NCBI GenBank assembly: GCA_016720595.1
Contig: JADKKI010000016.1
Span: 62,001-126,000 of the forward strand
Source: Myxococcales bacterium
GTDB taxonomy: Bacteria; Myxococcota_A; Polyangia; Haliangiales; Haliangiaceae
Reading direction: 5' to 3'
DNA: 64,000 nucleotides
The notes under the pieces are model-generated. The model worked only from the letters and a program-made list of their open reading frames with translations. It was not told where the DNA came from and did no database searches. The position numbers and the translations under genes are program-made. The stretch's first letter is position 1. Each line of letters begins with the position of its first letter. Below, piece after piece: positions 1-10,568 of the stretch.

Positions 1-471
1 CTCACGCTGGCCGAGGTCCCGACCGCGGAGCTCCTCGAGGTCCACCTCGTCAACGCCGTCGCGCCGTTCGTGCTCAACGCGCGCCTGCGGCCCCTGCTCG
101 CCAAGGTCCCCACCCGGGACGCCCACGTCGTCAACGTCTCGGCGATGGAGGGCCAGTTCTACCGGCGCTGGAAGACCGACAAGCACCCTCACACCAACAT
201 GGCCAAGGCCGCGCTCAACATGATGACGCGGACCAGCGCGATCGAGTACGTGCGTGACGGCATCCACATGAACAGCGTGGACACGGGGTGGGTCACCGAC
301 GAGGACCCGCAGCACCACGCGCAGCGCAAGACCGCCGTCCACGGCTTCCACCCACCGCTCGACATCGTCGACGGCGCGGCGCGGATCGTCGATCCCGTGT
401 TCGACGGCGTGAACACCGGCACCCACCTGTGGGGCCTGTTCCTCAAGGACTACAAGCCTGCTCCGTGGTGA
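1..471 (+). CDS. SDR-family oxidoreductase, 3' part only
   Basis: The open frame continues upstream from the GTG at 70 to the left edge, so the 5' end with the NAD(P)-binding glycine motif lies outside the window. The visible part has the SDR strand-4/5 signature ([12 protein letters not shown]), the serine strand ([11 protein letters not shown]) and the helix that normally carries YxxxK. Here that helix reads [10 protein letters not shown], so the active-site Tyr position is Thr while the Lys is kept. The C-terminal VDTGWVTDE segment fits the usual SDR substrate loop. The substrate cannot be told. The Tyr replacement may define an atypical subfamily or a non-catalytic member. Confidence 0.85.
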   Translation, partial: LTLAEVPTAELLEVHLVNAVAPFVLNARLRPLLAKVPTRDAHVVNVSAMEGQFYRRWKTDKHPHTNMAKAALNMMTRTSAIEYVRDGIHMNSVDTGWVTDEDPQHHAQRKTAVHGFHPPLDIVDGAARIVDPVFDGVNTGTHLWGLFLKDYKPAPW

Positions 472-635
472 CGCAGTTGCGCTGTCACGGCGCAGCCGAC
501 AGGTAGGTCAAGAGATCGTTGGGGTACGGCCGGGGGAGCGCGCATTGCGAACCCTCGTCAGTCGCCTCATCCCTGATCCCAGAGGCTCATGAATTCCACT
601 GGGAACCCGGATCGGGACTCTGCTAGGTTGGTCAA

Positions 636-1679
636 GTGACCGCGGGTCGGCCGACGCTAGATGTGAGCCTGTGGGCCGGCCAGAGCCGGGGTGTGGTGCC
701 CAATGCGCCCACCCTGATGATGAAGGCGGCGCGCCCGCTGATCCCGGGGCGGATCCACACCGCGCGGGACCTGTTCGTCGGCGCCTACAACCGGTTCGCG
801 CCGGTGTGCCGTGCGTTCGACGAGCCCGGGCTCGCCGTGGTGGCGATCGACGAGGCGACGGGGATCCCGGCCGGGATCGTCAAGCTGTGCGCCCGCGTGC
901 AGCGGCCGGTGGCCGCGATCGTCGGCCGCCACGACAAGTGTGACCTCTACCTGCAGGGCCGCGATCAGCTGTCGCTGCGCCAGCTCGCGGTGATCGTCGA
1001 TCCGGTGAAGAGCTGGGAGCGCGGTGCCACGGCGATTCGCTACCGCGTGCTCGATCTGCGAACCACCGAGCCGATGGTCGACGAGGACGGGCGCCCGCTC
1101 CGCGGCATCGCCGCCGAGGGCCCGGCGATCCTCCGGTGCGCCGGCTTCGTCCTGTTCATGCTGGTGCTCGGCGATCCGAGCGACTGGCCGGCCGATGCGG
1201 CCGACGCGTGGTCGATGCTGCCCGAGCGCGTGTACCTCGACGAGCTCGAGAACTGCGCCGCGGGTTCGCTGCCGAAGATCCGCCGGCCCAAGTTCGATGC
1301 CCGCGAGACGTACATCACCCGCACCAATGGTCCGCGCGACACCGGCATGCGTCTCGCGAAGGGCGATGGCGTCGGCACGCTCGAGATCTTCACGCCGCAT
1401 CGCCAGCTCGCGATCCAGATCGGCGCGGACGCCCTGAAGGATGGCGTGCTGCTTGGCCGCTACGGTCGCTGCGACTTGACCGAGGCGGCGGGCGAGGATC
1501 ACTCGCTGTCGCGCGTGCACGCCCTCCTGGTGCAGTTCGAAGATCGCCTGCTCCTCGTCGATACCGCGAGCAGCAATGGCACGTTCGAGCGCGGCGAGCG
1601 CGTGCGCGTCGTGGTGATCGACAAGGACACCGAGCTTCGGCTCGGCAAGAAGACGTTCCTGCGCTGGCGCTCGGCCTGA
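636..1679 (+). CDS. FHA-domain protein with an unrecognised N-terminal region
   Basis: This 347-aa protein ends in a forkhead-associated domain at about residues 255-345, which binds phosphothreonine peptides. Visible hallmarks are GRYGRCDL, SLSRVHALL and DTASSNGTF, the conserved Gly-Arg, Ser-x-x-His and Ser-Asn-Gly core. The first 250 residues contain a second stretch with a faint FHA look (IVGRHDKCDLYL, QLSLRQLAVI near residues 85-110), which may be a degenerate FHA copy; otherwise I recognise no family. No signal peptide is seen. The GTG at 636 is the first start of the frame. It probably reads phosphorylation by one of the Ser/Thr kinases in the region, though no partner is shown by the sequence. 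Confidence 0.85.
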   Translation: MTAGRPTLDVSLWAGQSRGVVPNAPTLMMKAARPLIPGRIHTARDLFVGAYNRFAPVCRAFDEPGLAVVAIDEATGIPAGIVKLCARVQRPVAAIVGRHDKCDLYLQGRDQLSLRQLAVIVDPVKSWERGATAIRYRVLDLRTTEPMVDEDGRPLRGIAAEGPAILRCAGFVLFMLVLGDPSDWPADAADAWSMLPERVYLDELENCAAGSLPKIRRPKFDARETYITRTNGPRDTGMRLAKGDGVGTLEIFTPHRQLAIQIGADALKDGVLLGRYGRCDLTEAAGEDHSLSRVHALLVQFEDRLLLVDTASSNGTFERGERVRVVVIDKDTELRLGKKTFLRWRSA

Positions 1680-1693
1680 GCTATTCTCGGGTC

Positions 1694-1954
1694 GTGGCGT
1701 TCACTGCGGACCAGCTCGCGAAGCTCGAAGCGCAACGCGCGTACTTCGCGAGCGACGAGCTGATCAAGGATCGCGCAGCGATCTGGCGTGACACTTCTCC
1801 CGAGGAGTGCCTGGTCGCGGTGATCGACTCCTGCAACGAGGCCGCGCACTTCCTCTCGCTGAAGTCCGCCGAAGAGCTGGAGCGTGTCCTCGCCCCCGAG
1901 CCCTTGCCACCGGATACGATCGCTATCCTCGAAGCCCTGCAGCGACGGCGATGA
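1694..1954 (+). CDS. Small hypothetical protein upstream of a nucleotidyltransferase fragment
   Basis: An 86-aa protein starting at a GTG 15 bp after the FHA gene. Its stop TGA overlaps the ATG of the next frame in an ATGA arrangement, which indicates translational coupling. The sequence is helical and acidic (DQLAKLEAQRAYFASDELI, PEECLVAVIDSCNEAAHFL, SAEELERVL) with no motif I can assign. Small helical proteins directly upstream of nucleotidyltransferase genes are common in MNT/HEPN and AbiEii-type toxin-antitoxin pairs. By position it could be the partner of the broken nucleotidyltransferase that follows. That role is inference only. Confidence 0.6.
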   Translation: MAFTADQLAKLEAQRAYFASDELIKDRAAIWRDTSPEECLVAVIDSCNEAAHFLSLKSAEELERVLAPEPLPPDTIAILEALQRRR

Positions 1955-2109
1955 ACCCGATCGACGCTGCGCGACGGCTCGCTGCTGCGTTCGATGCGGA
2001 TGGCCTCTCCTATGGGATCGGTGGAGCGCTCGCACTCGGTGTCTGGGGCGCTCCGCGCGCGACCAAGGACGTCGACGTTTCGGTGTTCGTGGAGAGCGAC
2101 CCTGGATGA
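1951..2109 (+). pseudogene. Truncated nucleotidyltransferase (AbiEii/MNT-like) N-terminus
   Basis: Only 52 codons are open, beginning MNPIDAARRLAAAFDADGLS. They contain the polymerase-beta-type nucleotidyltransferase signature: GIGGALALG (the Gly-Gly motif) followed by RATKDVDVSVFV (the metal-binding DxD). Family members are usually three or more times longer. After DVDVSVFVESDP a +1 frame gives DDLERRFGLP before another stop, consistent with a frameshift followed by loss of the rest of the gene. A lipoprotein gene on the other strand ends just downstream. The remnant overlaps the preceding small gene by 4 bp, so the original operon structure is still visible. Confidence 0.7.
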
Positions 2110-2137
2110 TCTCGAGCGACGGTTCGGCTTGCCGTAG

Positions 2138-2629
2138 CTACTGGCAGACCACTGCGTCGAACACACCGGTGACCTCGTCCACGCCGAACGTCGCCGTGTA
2201 GTCGCCGTCGAGGCAGCCGCCGGCGTGGGCGATCGTCAGCGCACCGGAGGTCGCGGTCGCGAAGTCGGCGCCGCCGTCCTTCTCGATCAACGCGAGCACG
2301 TCGGCCGAGGGGCAGTGGAAGGTCTGCTCGCTCGCGATCTTGTAGCCGAGCGCCGCGGGCGGGCTGCAGAACAGGAACACGAGCGCCTTGCCGGTGGCCG
2401 GCACCTCGCCGCACCCGCCGGCCTGCTCGTCGAGGCGGATCGCGTAGCCGGCCCCGGTGGGCTGGTTGGTGGCGAGTTGCTGGGCGCGCACGAACGGGCC
2501 GAGCGACTCGCTCTTCACCATGCCATCGACGTCGGCGGTACCACCCGGCTTGCAGCTGTTCGGATCGTAGCCGTCGTCGCCACACGCGCTGCCCACGACG
2601 GCGAGCGCGAGTGCGAAGGCGGAGCGCAT
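2138..2629 (-). CDS. Predicted lipoprotein, unknown function
   Basis: The ATG at 2629 gives a 163-aa protein with a clean lipoprotein signal: MRSAFALALAVVGSAC, lipobox VGSAC, then an acidic GDDGYDPN stretch. An upstream in-frame start at 2644 adds five residues and is less likely. The mature part has six or so cysteines (SCKPGG, GGCGEV, LFCSPP, FHCPS, GGCLDG, VVCQ), suggesting a disulfide-bonded extracytoplasmic domain. No enzyme motif is seen. It is transcribed in the same direction as the acyl-CoA dehydrogenase-like gene 19 bp upstream, but a functional link is not evident. Confidence 0.75.
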   Translation of the reverse strand: MRSAFALALAVVGSACGDDGYDPNSCKPGGTADVDGMVKSESLGPFVRAQQLATNQPTGAGYAIRLDEQAGGCGEVPATGKALVFLFCSPPAALGYKIASEQTFHCPSADVLALIEKDGGADFATATSGALTIAHAGGCLDGDYTATFGVDEVTGVFDAVVCQ

Positions 2630-2648
2630 GCCGATCGGTAGCACGCCT

Positions 2649-4105
<1,457 letters not shown>

Positions 4106-5740
4106 GGGCGTCACGCCGACGGCGGCGCGCGCCCTGAGCACGCGGCGCGTGAACGCGGCGGCCTCGGGGACCTTTGCGGCGGTCATCACGCCGAGGTAGA
4201 TCGCGCCGAACACCGGGACCGCGACGATCGCGGATCTCCAGCCGGACCAGCCGAGCTCGCCAGCTCCGTAGGCGGCGCCGTACGCCGCGGCGCCTGCGAG
4301 GGTGGCGGCGGCGAGCGCGCCGAGGCCGAGCCGCGTGGGGATCGCGACCTTCCCGATCCGCTTCGACAGCCAGCGCTCGAGGAGCAGGAACTCCACCCAG
4401 GCAGCGAACCCGGCCGAAGCCGTCAGCCCGAACGCGCCCCACTCGGGCCCGTAGCCCGCCGCCTCGCGGATCGGCAGCGCGAACGCCCAACCGAGGACGC
4501 CAGTGATCGAGACCCGGACCAGGGCGGCGTGCAGGGGCGGCCGCGGATCGCCGAGCGCGTAGAACGCGGAGCCGAGCAGGCGGCCCTGGGTGCCGGCGGA
4601 CAGGCCGAGTGCAGAGCCGGCGAGGATGATCCACACCACCCGGGTGTCGTTCGCGGAGAACCGCCCGGTCTGGAACAGCAGCGCGACGATCGGGCCGCCG
4701 ATCGCGATGAAGGCGATCGCGGACGGCACCACGAGGAACACCACGCGGCGCAGCGCTGGGCCGAGGCGCTCGTGAAGGTGGGCCGCGCGCGCCTCCTCTC
4801 CGCCCGTCGCGCTCGCCATCTCCGGGAGCTCGGCGGCGGACACCGCCATGCCGAACAGCGACACCGGCAGGAGGTAGAGCACCTGCGCGTTGAACATCGC
4901 GGCGACCACCCCGGCACCGAGGAAGCTCGCGAGGACCTGATCGATGTACGCCGACAGCTGGACGGAGCCCCGCCCGAGCAGGACCGGCACGAACGCGCGG
5001 AGCGTGGCGCGCACGCCCGGCTCGCGCACGGCGAGCGAGGGACGCAGCCCGCGGAGCAGGACGATCACGGTCGGGAGCTGCACCAGGAACTGCGCGGCCG
5101 AGCCGATCACGGCGCCCCACGCCAGCCAGATCGCGACGTCGTCGTCGTGGCCGGCGAGCCGGCGGCCCGCGATGATCGCGGTGGCGATCAGGGCCGCGTT
5201 CCACAGCACCGGCGAGACATAGGACAAGAAGAACTTGCGGTGACTGTTGAGCACGCCCAGACACCACGCGCTCATCACGAGCAGGGCCACGCCCGGAAAC
5301 AGGATCTGGACCATGGTCACGGTCAGCGCACGCGTGTCGCCCTCGAAGCCTGGGGCGAGGACCTCGACGAGCGGGCTCGCGAACACCACGCCGACGAGCG
5401 AGATCACCGCAGCGACCAGCGCGAGCAGCGTGCCCACGGCGCGCGCGACCCGCGAGGCCTCCTCGAGCTTGCCCTCGGCGCGCAGGCGCGCGTAGACCGG
5501 GATGAACGAGGCGCTCAGCACGCCCTCGCCGAGCAGGTTCTGCAGGAGGTTCGGGATCCGCAGCGCGGCGCGGAACGCACCGGCGGCGGCAGACAGGCCG
5601 AGGTAGTGCGAGATCACGCGCTCGCGGACCAGGCCCGCGATCCGCGACAGGAAGATGCCGCTCGCGACCGCAAGCGCACCACTGACGGTGCGGTTCGCGG
5701 GCGCTTCGGGCATCGGGCGATTGTCGGCGGCGGCCTGCAT
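4106..5740 (-). CDS. murJ: Lipid II flippase MurJ (MviN), C-terminus damaged
   Basis: MurJ moves the peptidoglycan precursor lipid II across the inner membrane. The N-terminus SGALAVASGIFLSRIAGLVRE and the motif LRIPNLLQNLLGEGVLSASFIPVYA are diagnostic of the MurJ/MviN family of the MOP superfamily. About 13-14 hydrophobic helices follow across 545 readable residues, close to the usual 500-550. The frame remains formally open through the G/C artefact to 3509, but that extension is meaningless proline- and arginine-rich sequence. The natural stop probably lay just inside the tract. ATGs at 5740 and 5713 are both possible starts. Confidence 0.9.
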
Positions 5741-5788
5741 CGCGGCAAGAAACCAACGGCCGGGAACGCCGGATGATTGCTGCCAAGT

Positions 5789-6703
5789 TCAGCGCAGGCG
5801 CAGCGCGATCGCGAGCGGCTTGCCGGCGCGGGTGCCCTGGAGCTCCACGGACGTCAGCTGGTCGAGCTTGGCGTAGAGATCGAGCAGCTGCTGCGCGGTC
5901 TTGATCGGCTCGCCATCGATGCCGCTGATGATGTCGGAGTTCTTCATGCCGATCGCGAACGCGGGCGTGCCGGGTGTGACGCCGAACACGCGGACGCCCT
6001 TGACGTCGCCGTCCTTGACGATCGGGATCATCCGCATCTTGCCGGGCTTGGCGGCGCCGCTGACCAGCTCGCGGACCAGGTCGCGATCGACCTCGAACGT
6101 GTGGTCATCGACCTTCTTGATGCGATCGGCATACGGATCGGCGGCGGCCTCGGCCACAGGCGTTGCCGCGCCTGGACCGTGACCCGCCGCCGCCGCTGCA
6201 TCGAGAAGGGACAGCTTGGCGCGATGCCCGTCGGCATCGACGACATCGATCGAGATCCCGCCGATGCGGTCGATGCGGCCGACGCCGGGGATGGTCTCGC
6301 CGAGGCTCCAGCTGCCTTGGACCTCGGTCTCCACCACGCGCACGGTCGCCCACGGATCTCCGCCGACCCCTGTGGCGATCAGCACCGCGGGCTTGCCCGA
6401 ATACGACGTGCTCGTCGAACCTGGATCGCCGGGCGCGGGATCACACGTCGAGCAGAACATGTTCCGCGCGACGAGCCCCGAGCCATCCGGTGGCGGTCTC
6501 GTCGGAACCGACGCACTGGCACCCCGGGGTTGAGGGGAGACCCCGTGAGGGTTGGGTGCCAGCGCGTCGGCCTCGACGAGGGCTGCGACCGCACGCGCCG
6601 CGAACGCGGAGCATGCGATCACCGCGACCACGGCGACGAACCAGGTTCGACGAAGCAGGCCAGCCCCGAGCCCGTGAAGCGCGGATCGCACGAGATTGAC
6701 CAT
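5789..6703 (-). CDS. gspC: GspC-like PDZ protein of type II secretion
   Basis: A 304-aa bitopic protein. The ATG at 6703 is preceded by an AAGGA ribosome site and gives MVNLVRSALHGLG followed by one transmembrane helix (TWFVAVVAVIACSAFAA). Then come a proline-rich linker, the GspC homology region (LVARNMFCSTCDPA, LIATGVGGDPWATVRV) and a C-terminal PDZ domain (VRVFGVTPGTPAFAIGMKNSDIISGIDGEPI as overlapping motifs). GspC links the inner-membrane platform to the secretin GspD. No other gsp gene is in the window, so it is an orphan locally. A longer frame from 6799 lacks support. Confidence 0.85.
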   Translation of the reverse strand: MVNLVRSALHGLGAGLLRRTWFVAVVAVIACSAFAARAVAALVEADALAPNPHGVSPQPRGASASVPTRPPPDGSGLVARNMFCSTCDPAPGDPGSTSTSYSGKPAVLIATGVGGDPWATVRVVETEVQGSWSLGETIPGVGRIDRIGGISIDVVDADGHRAKLSLLDAAAAAGHGPGAATPVAEAAADPYADRIKKVDDHTFEVDRDLVRELVSGAAKPGKMRMIPIVKDGDVKGVRVFGVTPGTPAFAIGMKNSDIISGIDGEPIKTAQQLLDLYAKLDQLTSVELQGTRAGKPLAIALRLR

Positions 6704-6849
6704 GCCGTTTCCTTCATCAAGGCCCGTGCCACGCGGTCGTGTGACGGCAAGGTCGCGGAGATCCATGGGCGCCTCGCGATCGAGCGCCACCGCGACCACC
6801 GCGTCGCCGAGAAACCTGCCAAACTGGCACCCGCCGTGGAGATCGTTTC

Positions 6850-8736
6850 GTGAGCGCCCCCATGCCGAAGAACATCGGGAGGTACCAGATCCTGGACCGC
6901 CTCGCGGTGGGGGGCATGGCGGAGCTGTTCAAGGCCACGCTGACCGGTGACCACGGCTTCGAGAAGCTGGTCGCGATCAAGAAGATCCTGCCGCACCTCG
7001 CCACCGACAAGTCGTTCGTGGAGATGTTCATCGACGAGGCCCGGATCACGGCCCAGCTCGACCACCGCCACATCGTCCAGGTGTTCGAGCTCGGCAACGA
7101 TGCCGACACCCCGTACATCGCGATGCAGTTCGTCGATGGCCTCGACGTCCTGGCGCTGCTCCGCGAGTGCGCGCGGGCGCAGATCCGGCTGCCGGCCGAG
7201 CTGTGCGCGTTGATCGCCCGCGACGTGCTCGATGCGCTCGACTACGCGCACAACGCGGTCGGGAACGATGGCCGTGCGCTGGGGATCATCCACCGCGATA
7301 TCTCGCCCGGCAACGTGCTGCTGTCGTGGCGCGGCGACGTCAAGCTGACCGATTTCGGCATCGCCCGCGCCGCCGAACGCCGGCACAAGACCGAGGCCGG
7401 CACCCTGAAGGGCAAGTACGGGTACATGTCGCCCGAGCAGGTCTCGGGCAGCGAGATCGATACCCGCAGCGATCTGTTCTCCGTGGGCATCCTGCTCGCC
7501 GAGATGGTGATGGCGCGGCGCCTGTTCACCTCGACCAACGATCTCGACATCCTGCTGATGGTCCGCGACGCTCGGCTCGATCGCCTGCACAAGTACGCGA
7601 GCGAGTTCCCGATCGAGCTCCGCGTGCTCACGGTCCGTGCGCTGCAGCGGCGGCCCGAGGATCGCTGGCAGAGCGCCGCCCAGTTCCGCGATGCGCTCGA
7701 CGAGTGGATCCGGCGGACCTCGGGCGTCCAGTCGCGCGACCTCGCCGCGTTGATCGGCCAGGTGATCAACTCTCCGACCGCGGATCTCGAGACCCAGAGC
7801 GGCGCCGTGGTCACCGTGCCCGCCGATGAGGGCAGCGCGCTGTCGGGCCCGCTGACCCGGATGTCGATCGCACGCGCCGAGGCCGAGGCCGCCGCCGCGC
7901 GCGCGGCGTACATCGCCGGCGAGGCGATCCCCGATGGAGAGATCGGCGGAGAGCGCTCGAGCGGGACGATCACGGTCGGGGAGGATGATCTGCTCGCCGA
8001 GCAGGTCGATGTTCCCTCCGGTCCTCGCGAGGTTGGCGATCTGCGCGAGACGCCGCTCCTGCGCGTGGTCTATCGCCTCGCCAAGACCAAGGGCACCGGC
8101 ATGCTGGCGCTCGAGGGCCGCGCGGGGGTGCTCAAGGAGGCGTACCTGGTCGATGGCCAGCCGCAGTTCGTCAACTCCAACGTCGAGAGCGAGCGGCTCG
8201 GGAACTTCCTGATCGGGCAGGGCGCACTGACGCCACAGTCGCTGCAGCGCGCGCTGTCGGTGATGCACCACTTCGGCGGTCGGCTGGCCGACACGCTGGT
8301 CGGGCTCGACATCCTCGATCCGCTCGAAGCGTACCGGATGCTCGCGAAGCAGGTCGCCGCGAAGCTGATGGAGGCGTTCTCGTGGCCCAAGGGTCGCTAT
8401 ACGTGGACCCCGCGTCACCCGAACCCGTGGAAGGCGCGCTCGCTCCACCTCGATGCGTTCCGGGTGATCGGTGCAGGTGCGGCGCAGCTGGCCGAGGCGA
8501 CGATCGAGGAGTGGCTCGCCGCGAACACCAAGACCTTCGTGGTCGCCGAGCCCACGCCCGACGGCGAGCTCGCGCAGTTCGGGCTCGGGGATGCACTGCT
8601 CCGCGTGTACAGCCTGCTCGATGGGCGCACGCGGCTCGGCGAGCTGGCGGGGAAGGTCCGGTCGCCAGAGGCACGGCTCAACCTGTTGCGGCTCACGTAC
8701 CTGCTCGTGCAGACCGAATCCGCCCGGCTATCGTGA
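6850..8736 (+). CDS. Ser/Thr protein kinase with C-terminal DUF4388 domain
   Basis: A 628-aa cytoplasmic kinase starting at GTG 6850. The PknB-type catalytic domain covers residues 10-290: Gly-loop LAVGGMAELF, Lys in VAIKKIL, IIHRDISPGNVLL (catalytic Asp near 150), DFG in LTDFGIARA and APE-like MSPEQVSG. All catalytic residues are present. After an Ala/Glu-rich linker the C-terminal half (about 395-620) has the DUF4388/PATAN pattern (TGMLALEGRAGVLKEAYLVDGQPQFV as overlapping pieces, LGNFLIGQGALT). This domain is frequent in Myxococcota signalling proteins. No transmembrane segment is seen. Its stop overlaps the GTG of the ABC-F gene, so the two are co-translated. Confidence 0.92.
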   Translation: MSAPMPKNIGRYQILDRLAVGGMAELFKATLTGDHGFEKLVAIKKILPHLATDKSFVEMFIDEARITAQLDHRHIVQVFELGNDADTPYIAMQFVDGLDVLALLRECARAQIRLPAELCALIARDVLDALDYAHNAVGNDGRALGIIHRDISPGNVLLSWRGDVKLTDFGIARAAERRHKTEAGTLKGKYGYMSPEQVSGSEIDTRSDLFSVGILLAEMVMARRLFTSTNDLDILLMVRDARLDRLHKYASEFPIELRVLTVRALQRRPEDRWQSAAQFRDALDEWIRRTSGVQSRDLAALIGQVINSPTADLETQSGAVVTVPADEGSALSGPLTRMSIARAEAEAAAARAAYIAGEAIPDGEIGGERSSGTITVGEDDLLAEQVDVPSGPREVGDLRETPLLRVVYRLAKTKGTGMLALEGRAGVLKEAYLVDGQPQFVNSNVESERLGNFLIGQGALTPQSLQRALSVMHHFGGRLADTLVGLDILDPLEAYRMLAKQVAAKLMEAFSWPKGRYTWTPRHPNPWKARSLHLDAFRVIGAGAAQLAEATIEEWLAANTKTFVVAEPTPDGELAQFGLGDALLRVYSLLDGRTRLGELAGKVRSPEARLNLLRLTYLLVQTESARLS

Positions 8737-10550
8737 GCGCGATCCTCACGGTTCAGGGGCTGGAGAAGCGCTTCGGCTCACGCCGGGTGCTCGCTGGTGC
8801 GTCGTTCGCGCTGCACAGCCGCGATCGCGTGGGGATGATCGGCGCGAACGGCGCGGGCAAGTCCACGCTCCTCAAGATGTTGATCCAGCGCGCGATGGGT
8901 GGCGATGACACCGCGCTCGTCCCCGACCAGGGCTTGATCACCTGGAAGCGCGATCTGTCGCTCGAGTACGTGGCGCAGGAGCCGCGCCTCGTCGCCGACG
9001 CCACGGTGGCGAGCTCGCTCGAGCGCGAAGGCGTGCCCGACTACGAGATCGCCACGATCGCAGCGGCGCTCGGCCTGCCACCGATGGACGCGCTGATCGG
9101 CAACCTGTCGAACGGCGAGCGCCGGCGCGTGGCGCTCGGGCACGCCCTCCTCGGCCGCTCGGAGGTGCTGGTCCTCGACGAGCCGACCAACCACCTCGAT
9201 ACGCCCACGGTGGAGTGGCTCGAAGGCCGGCTCGGGAGCTGGCCCGGCGCGCTGATCGTGGTCACCCACGATCGCTACTTCCTCGATCGCGTGGCCACGC
9301 GGATCCTCGAGGTCGATCGCGGCAAGGTCTACTCGTACGAGGGCGACTACGCCGAGTTCCTGATGAAGCAGGCCGAGCGCCTCTCGACCGAGACCGAGGC
9401 CGAGTACCAGCGGGTGTCGTTCATCCGCCGCGAGATCGAGTGGATCCGCCGCGGCGCCCCGGCGCGCACGACCAAGGCCAAGGCCCGCATCGACCGGTTC
9501 GATGCGGCCGTCGGCTCGGCGCCGAAGACCGATGAGGTCCGCAACGCCACGCTGCAGCTCACGCTCCCGAACGGTCCGCGGCTGGGCAGCACGATCGTCG
9601 AGCTCTCCAAGGTCGGGAAGTCGCTCGGCGGCAAGCTGTTGTTCTCCGACCTGACGCTGGTGATGAAGCCCGGCGACCGGATCGGGATCGTCGGGCCCAA
9701 CGGCGTGGGCAAGACCACGCTGATCAAGACCATCCTCGGGATGCTGCCGCCCGATACCGGCACAGTGGTGGTCGGCGCGAACACCAAGCCCGCGTACCTC
9801 GAGCAAGGCCGCACCGAGCTGCGCGATGACCTGACGGTGCTCGAGGAGGTCGGAGATGGCTACGACTACGTCGATCTCCCCGACGGCAAGGTCCACGTGC
9901 GGAGCTTCCTGCGGATGATGGCGTTCCCGGACTCGGTCGCCGACACGCACGTGGGCAAGCTCTCGGGCGGCGAGCGCAACCGGGTGCAGCTCGCGCGGTT
10001 GCTCCGCAAGGGTGGCAACCTGCTCGTGCTCGACGAGCCCACCAACGATCTTGATCTGCCCACGCTCGGGGCCCTCGAGGATGGGCTCACCCGGTTTCCG
10101 GGCTGCGCGCTGATCGTGTCGCACGATCGGTGGTTCCTCGATCGCGTGGCCACCTCGATCCTCGCGTTCGAGGGCCACGGCAAGGTCACGCTGTACGAGG
10201 GCAGCTACGCGTTCTACGCCGAGCGCCGGCCGAAGGCCTCGACCGACACCTACGCGCGCCCGCGCGGCGACACGCGCGACACGCGGCCACCGCCGACCAA
10301 GGGCGCCGGTCCGCGCAAGCTGACGTTCAAGGAGCGCAACGAGCTCGCCGGGATCGAGGAGGCGATCGCCGCCGCCGAGAAGCAGGTCACCGAGCTCGAG
10401 GCCACGCTGTCCGATCCGTCGGTGTTCAAGGATCGCGGGACCGAGGTCCAGGCGCTGATCGCCAAGCTGGATGCGGCGCGGCACACGGTCGAGCAGCTGT
10501 TCGCGCGCTGGCAAGAGCTCGACACGATCGCGGCCGCCGCAACGACCTAG
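8733..10550 (+). CDS. uup: ABC-F ATPase, Uup-type
   Basis: The 605-aa protein starts at the GTG that overlaps the kinase stop (GTGA); the longer frame from 8382 is a shadow of the kinase. Two ABC cassettes are present. The first has Walker A GANGAGKST and signature LSNGERRRVALG; the second has GPNGVGKTT and LSGGERNRVQLA. They are separated by a charged linker (IRREIEWIRRGAPARTTKAK) typical of Uup, and followed by a coiled-coil C-terminal domain (ELAGIEEAIAAAEKQVTELE). There are no membrane helices, as in all ABC-F proteins, which act on ribosomes or, for Uup, on branched DNA or ribosome states. Confidence 0.92.
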   Translation: MSAILTVQGLEKRFGSRRVLAGASFALHSRDRVGMIGANGAGKSTLLKMLIQRAMGGDDTALVPDQGLITWKRDLSLEYVAQEPRLVADATVASSLEREGVPDYEIATIAAALGLPPMDALIGNLSNGERRRVALGHALLGRSEVLVLDEPTNHLDTPTVEWLEGRLGSWPGALIVVTHDRYFLDRVATRILEVDRGKVYSYEGDYAEFLMKQAERLSTETEAEYQRVSFIRREIEWIRRGAPARTTKAKARIDRFDAAVGSAPKTDEVRNATLQLTLPNGPRLGSTIVELSKVGKSLGGKLLFSDLTLVMKPGDRIGIVGPNGVGKTTLIKTILGMLPPDTGTVVVGANTKPAYLEQGRTELRDDLTVLEEVGDGYDYVDLPDGKVHVRSFLRMMAFPDSVADTHVGKLSGGERNRVQLARLLRKGGNLLVLDEPTNDLDLPTLGALEDGLTRFPGCALIVSHDRWFLDRVATSILAFEGHGKVTLYEGSYAFYAERRPKASTDTYARPRGDTRDTRPPPTKGAGPRKLTFKERNELAGIEEAIAAAEKQVTELEATLSDPSVFKDRGTEVQALIAKLDAARHTVEQLFARWQELDTIAAAATT

Positions 10551-10568
10551 GCCCGGGCTCGGGCCCGC

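Noticed and set aside
6823..6849. TGGCAC near the kinase start as a sigma-54 -24 element, with the TGCCA-AAC-TGGCA dyad
   Set aside because: No TTGC -12 box at the correct spacing; the dyad is only 5+5 bases.
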